This document shows, one piece after another, positions 63,676-64,000 of a DNA stretch of 64,000 nt. The translations under genes were made by a program, and so were the position numbers. The notes beneath the pieces are model-generated. The model was not told where the DNA came from and did not search any database. It worked only from the letters and a program-made list of their open reading frames with translations. This DNA comes from an uncultured Pseudomonas sp. Its GTDB lineage: Bacteria; Pseudomonadota; Gammaproteobacteria; Pseudomonadales; Pseudomonadaceae. Each line of letters starts with the position of its first letter. Position 1 is the first letter of the stretch. The stretch covers positions 1 through 64,000 of the forward strand of contig NZ_CAMPHI010000017.1 of assembly GCF_946885955.1 (NCBI RefSeq). Direction: 5' to 3'.

Positions 63676-64000
63676 TTAAAGCAGGCTGCCGGCGGATTCG
63701 ATCAGCTCGATGCGATAGCCGTCGGGGTCTTCGATAAAGGCGATGATGTCGTCCTGGCTACGTCCCGCTGCAACGGCGGCCATGGGCCCAGGCGCCCGCG
63801 GTATCGGCACCCCGGCGGCCTCAAGCCCGCTACAAGTGGCATGGATGTCGGTCACCGCCAGTGCAATATGGCCGAATGCGCTGCCCGGCTCGTACGCCTG
63901 CGTGTCCCAGTTGTGAGTCAGTTCCAGCACCGTGCCCGCGCGCTCGTCCTCATAGCCGACGAAGGCCAGGGTGAAGCGCTCGCCGGGATAGTCCTCACGG
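63676..64000 (-). CDS. gloA: Lactoylglutathione lyase (glyoxalase I), 5' part cut by window end
   Basis: The visible 107 codons encode the C-terminal two thirds of glyoxalase I: GERFTLAFVGYEDE, VLELTHNWDTQAYEPGSAFGHIALAV and AFIEDPDGYRIELIE. The metal ligands Glu (in VLELTH), His (in GHIAL) and Glu (in RIELIE) are present; the first ligand would lie beyond the window. The enzyme isomerises the methylglyoxal-glutathione hemithioacetal to lactoylglutathione. The frame stays open to the last base, so the true start is outside. Confidence 0.93.
   Translation of the reverse strand, partial: REDYPGERFTLAFVGYEDERAGTVLELTHNWDTQAYEPGSAFGHIALAVTDIHATCSGLEAAGVPIPRAPGPMAAVAAGRSQDDIIAFIEDPDGYRIELIESAGSLL

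Overview
The window is a gene-dense, GC-rich stretch of a Pseudomonas-type chromosome (Gammaproteobacteria). The assignment rests on recognisable Pseudomonas genes: crc, a membrane-anchored algC, desA, the spu polyamine genes, and the pyrE/argB/dut/coaBC/radC block. It is also supported by several families of short palindromic intergenic repeats. I see no rRNA, tRNA, CRISPR array, prophage or intact insertion sequence.

Layout. 1-7.2 kb: a BLUF blue-light protein diverges from an arsenosugar-type radical SAM gene (arsS), followed by a Na+/solute symporter, a divergent metallophosphoesterase, a membrane VTT-FAD disulfide reductase fusion and a secreted DUF3047 protein. 7.3-11.5 kb: a fatty acid desaturase, a flavodoxin-fold reductase and a 54-residue rubredoxin form one operon, divergent from an AraC regulator and an FAD oxidoreductase. 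11.7-20.3 kb: a chemoreceptor, a gamma-glutamylpolyamine synthetase/oxidase pair, a Crp-type regulator and small conserved genes. 20.4-26.7 kb: a GST / PNPOx-ferredoxin-reductase / DUF1348 operon, a YHS protein, two tandem LysR regulators and a small repeat protein. 26.9-30.3 kb: a second glutamylpolyamine synthetase with a PuuR-like XRE-cupin regulator and a second FAD oxidase. 30.4-40.0 kb: a c-di-GMP signalling block with a 1735-residue PAS/GAF kinase, a receiver, an Hpt-REC-REC-GGDEF protein and a PAS-GGDEF-EAL protein. 40.3-50.1 kb: desA and the housekeeping genes crc, pyrE, argB, algC, dut, coaBC and radC. 50.1-61.4 kb: polyamine uptake and catabolism (a binding protein, spuI, spuA, spuB, spuC, spuD, spuF, spuG, spuH). 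61.5-64 kb: an esterase, a GNAT, a YjbR-type protein and gloA, cut by the window end.

How the genes work together. The dominant theme is polyamines. Four glutamine-synthetase-like ligases, two FAD oxidases, one aminotransferase, one gamma-glutamyl hydrolase, a complete ABC importer with two binding proteins and a PuuR-type repressor lie in one window. Only the aldehyde dehydrogenase step is missing.

The least explained parts are the ArsS-centred cluster without a visible arsenite methyltransferase, the desaturase-rubredoxin operon, and the spuD-spuF gap. That gap holds a short ORF with a good ribosome binding site and an inverted/direct repeat layout that could form two mutually exclusive RNA hairpins.
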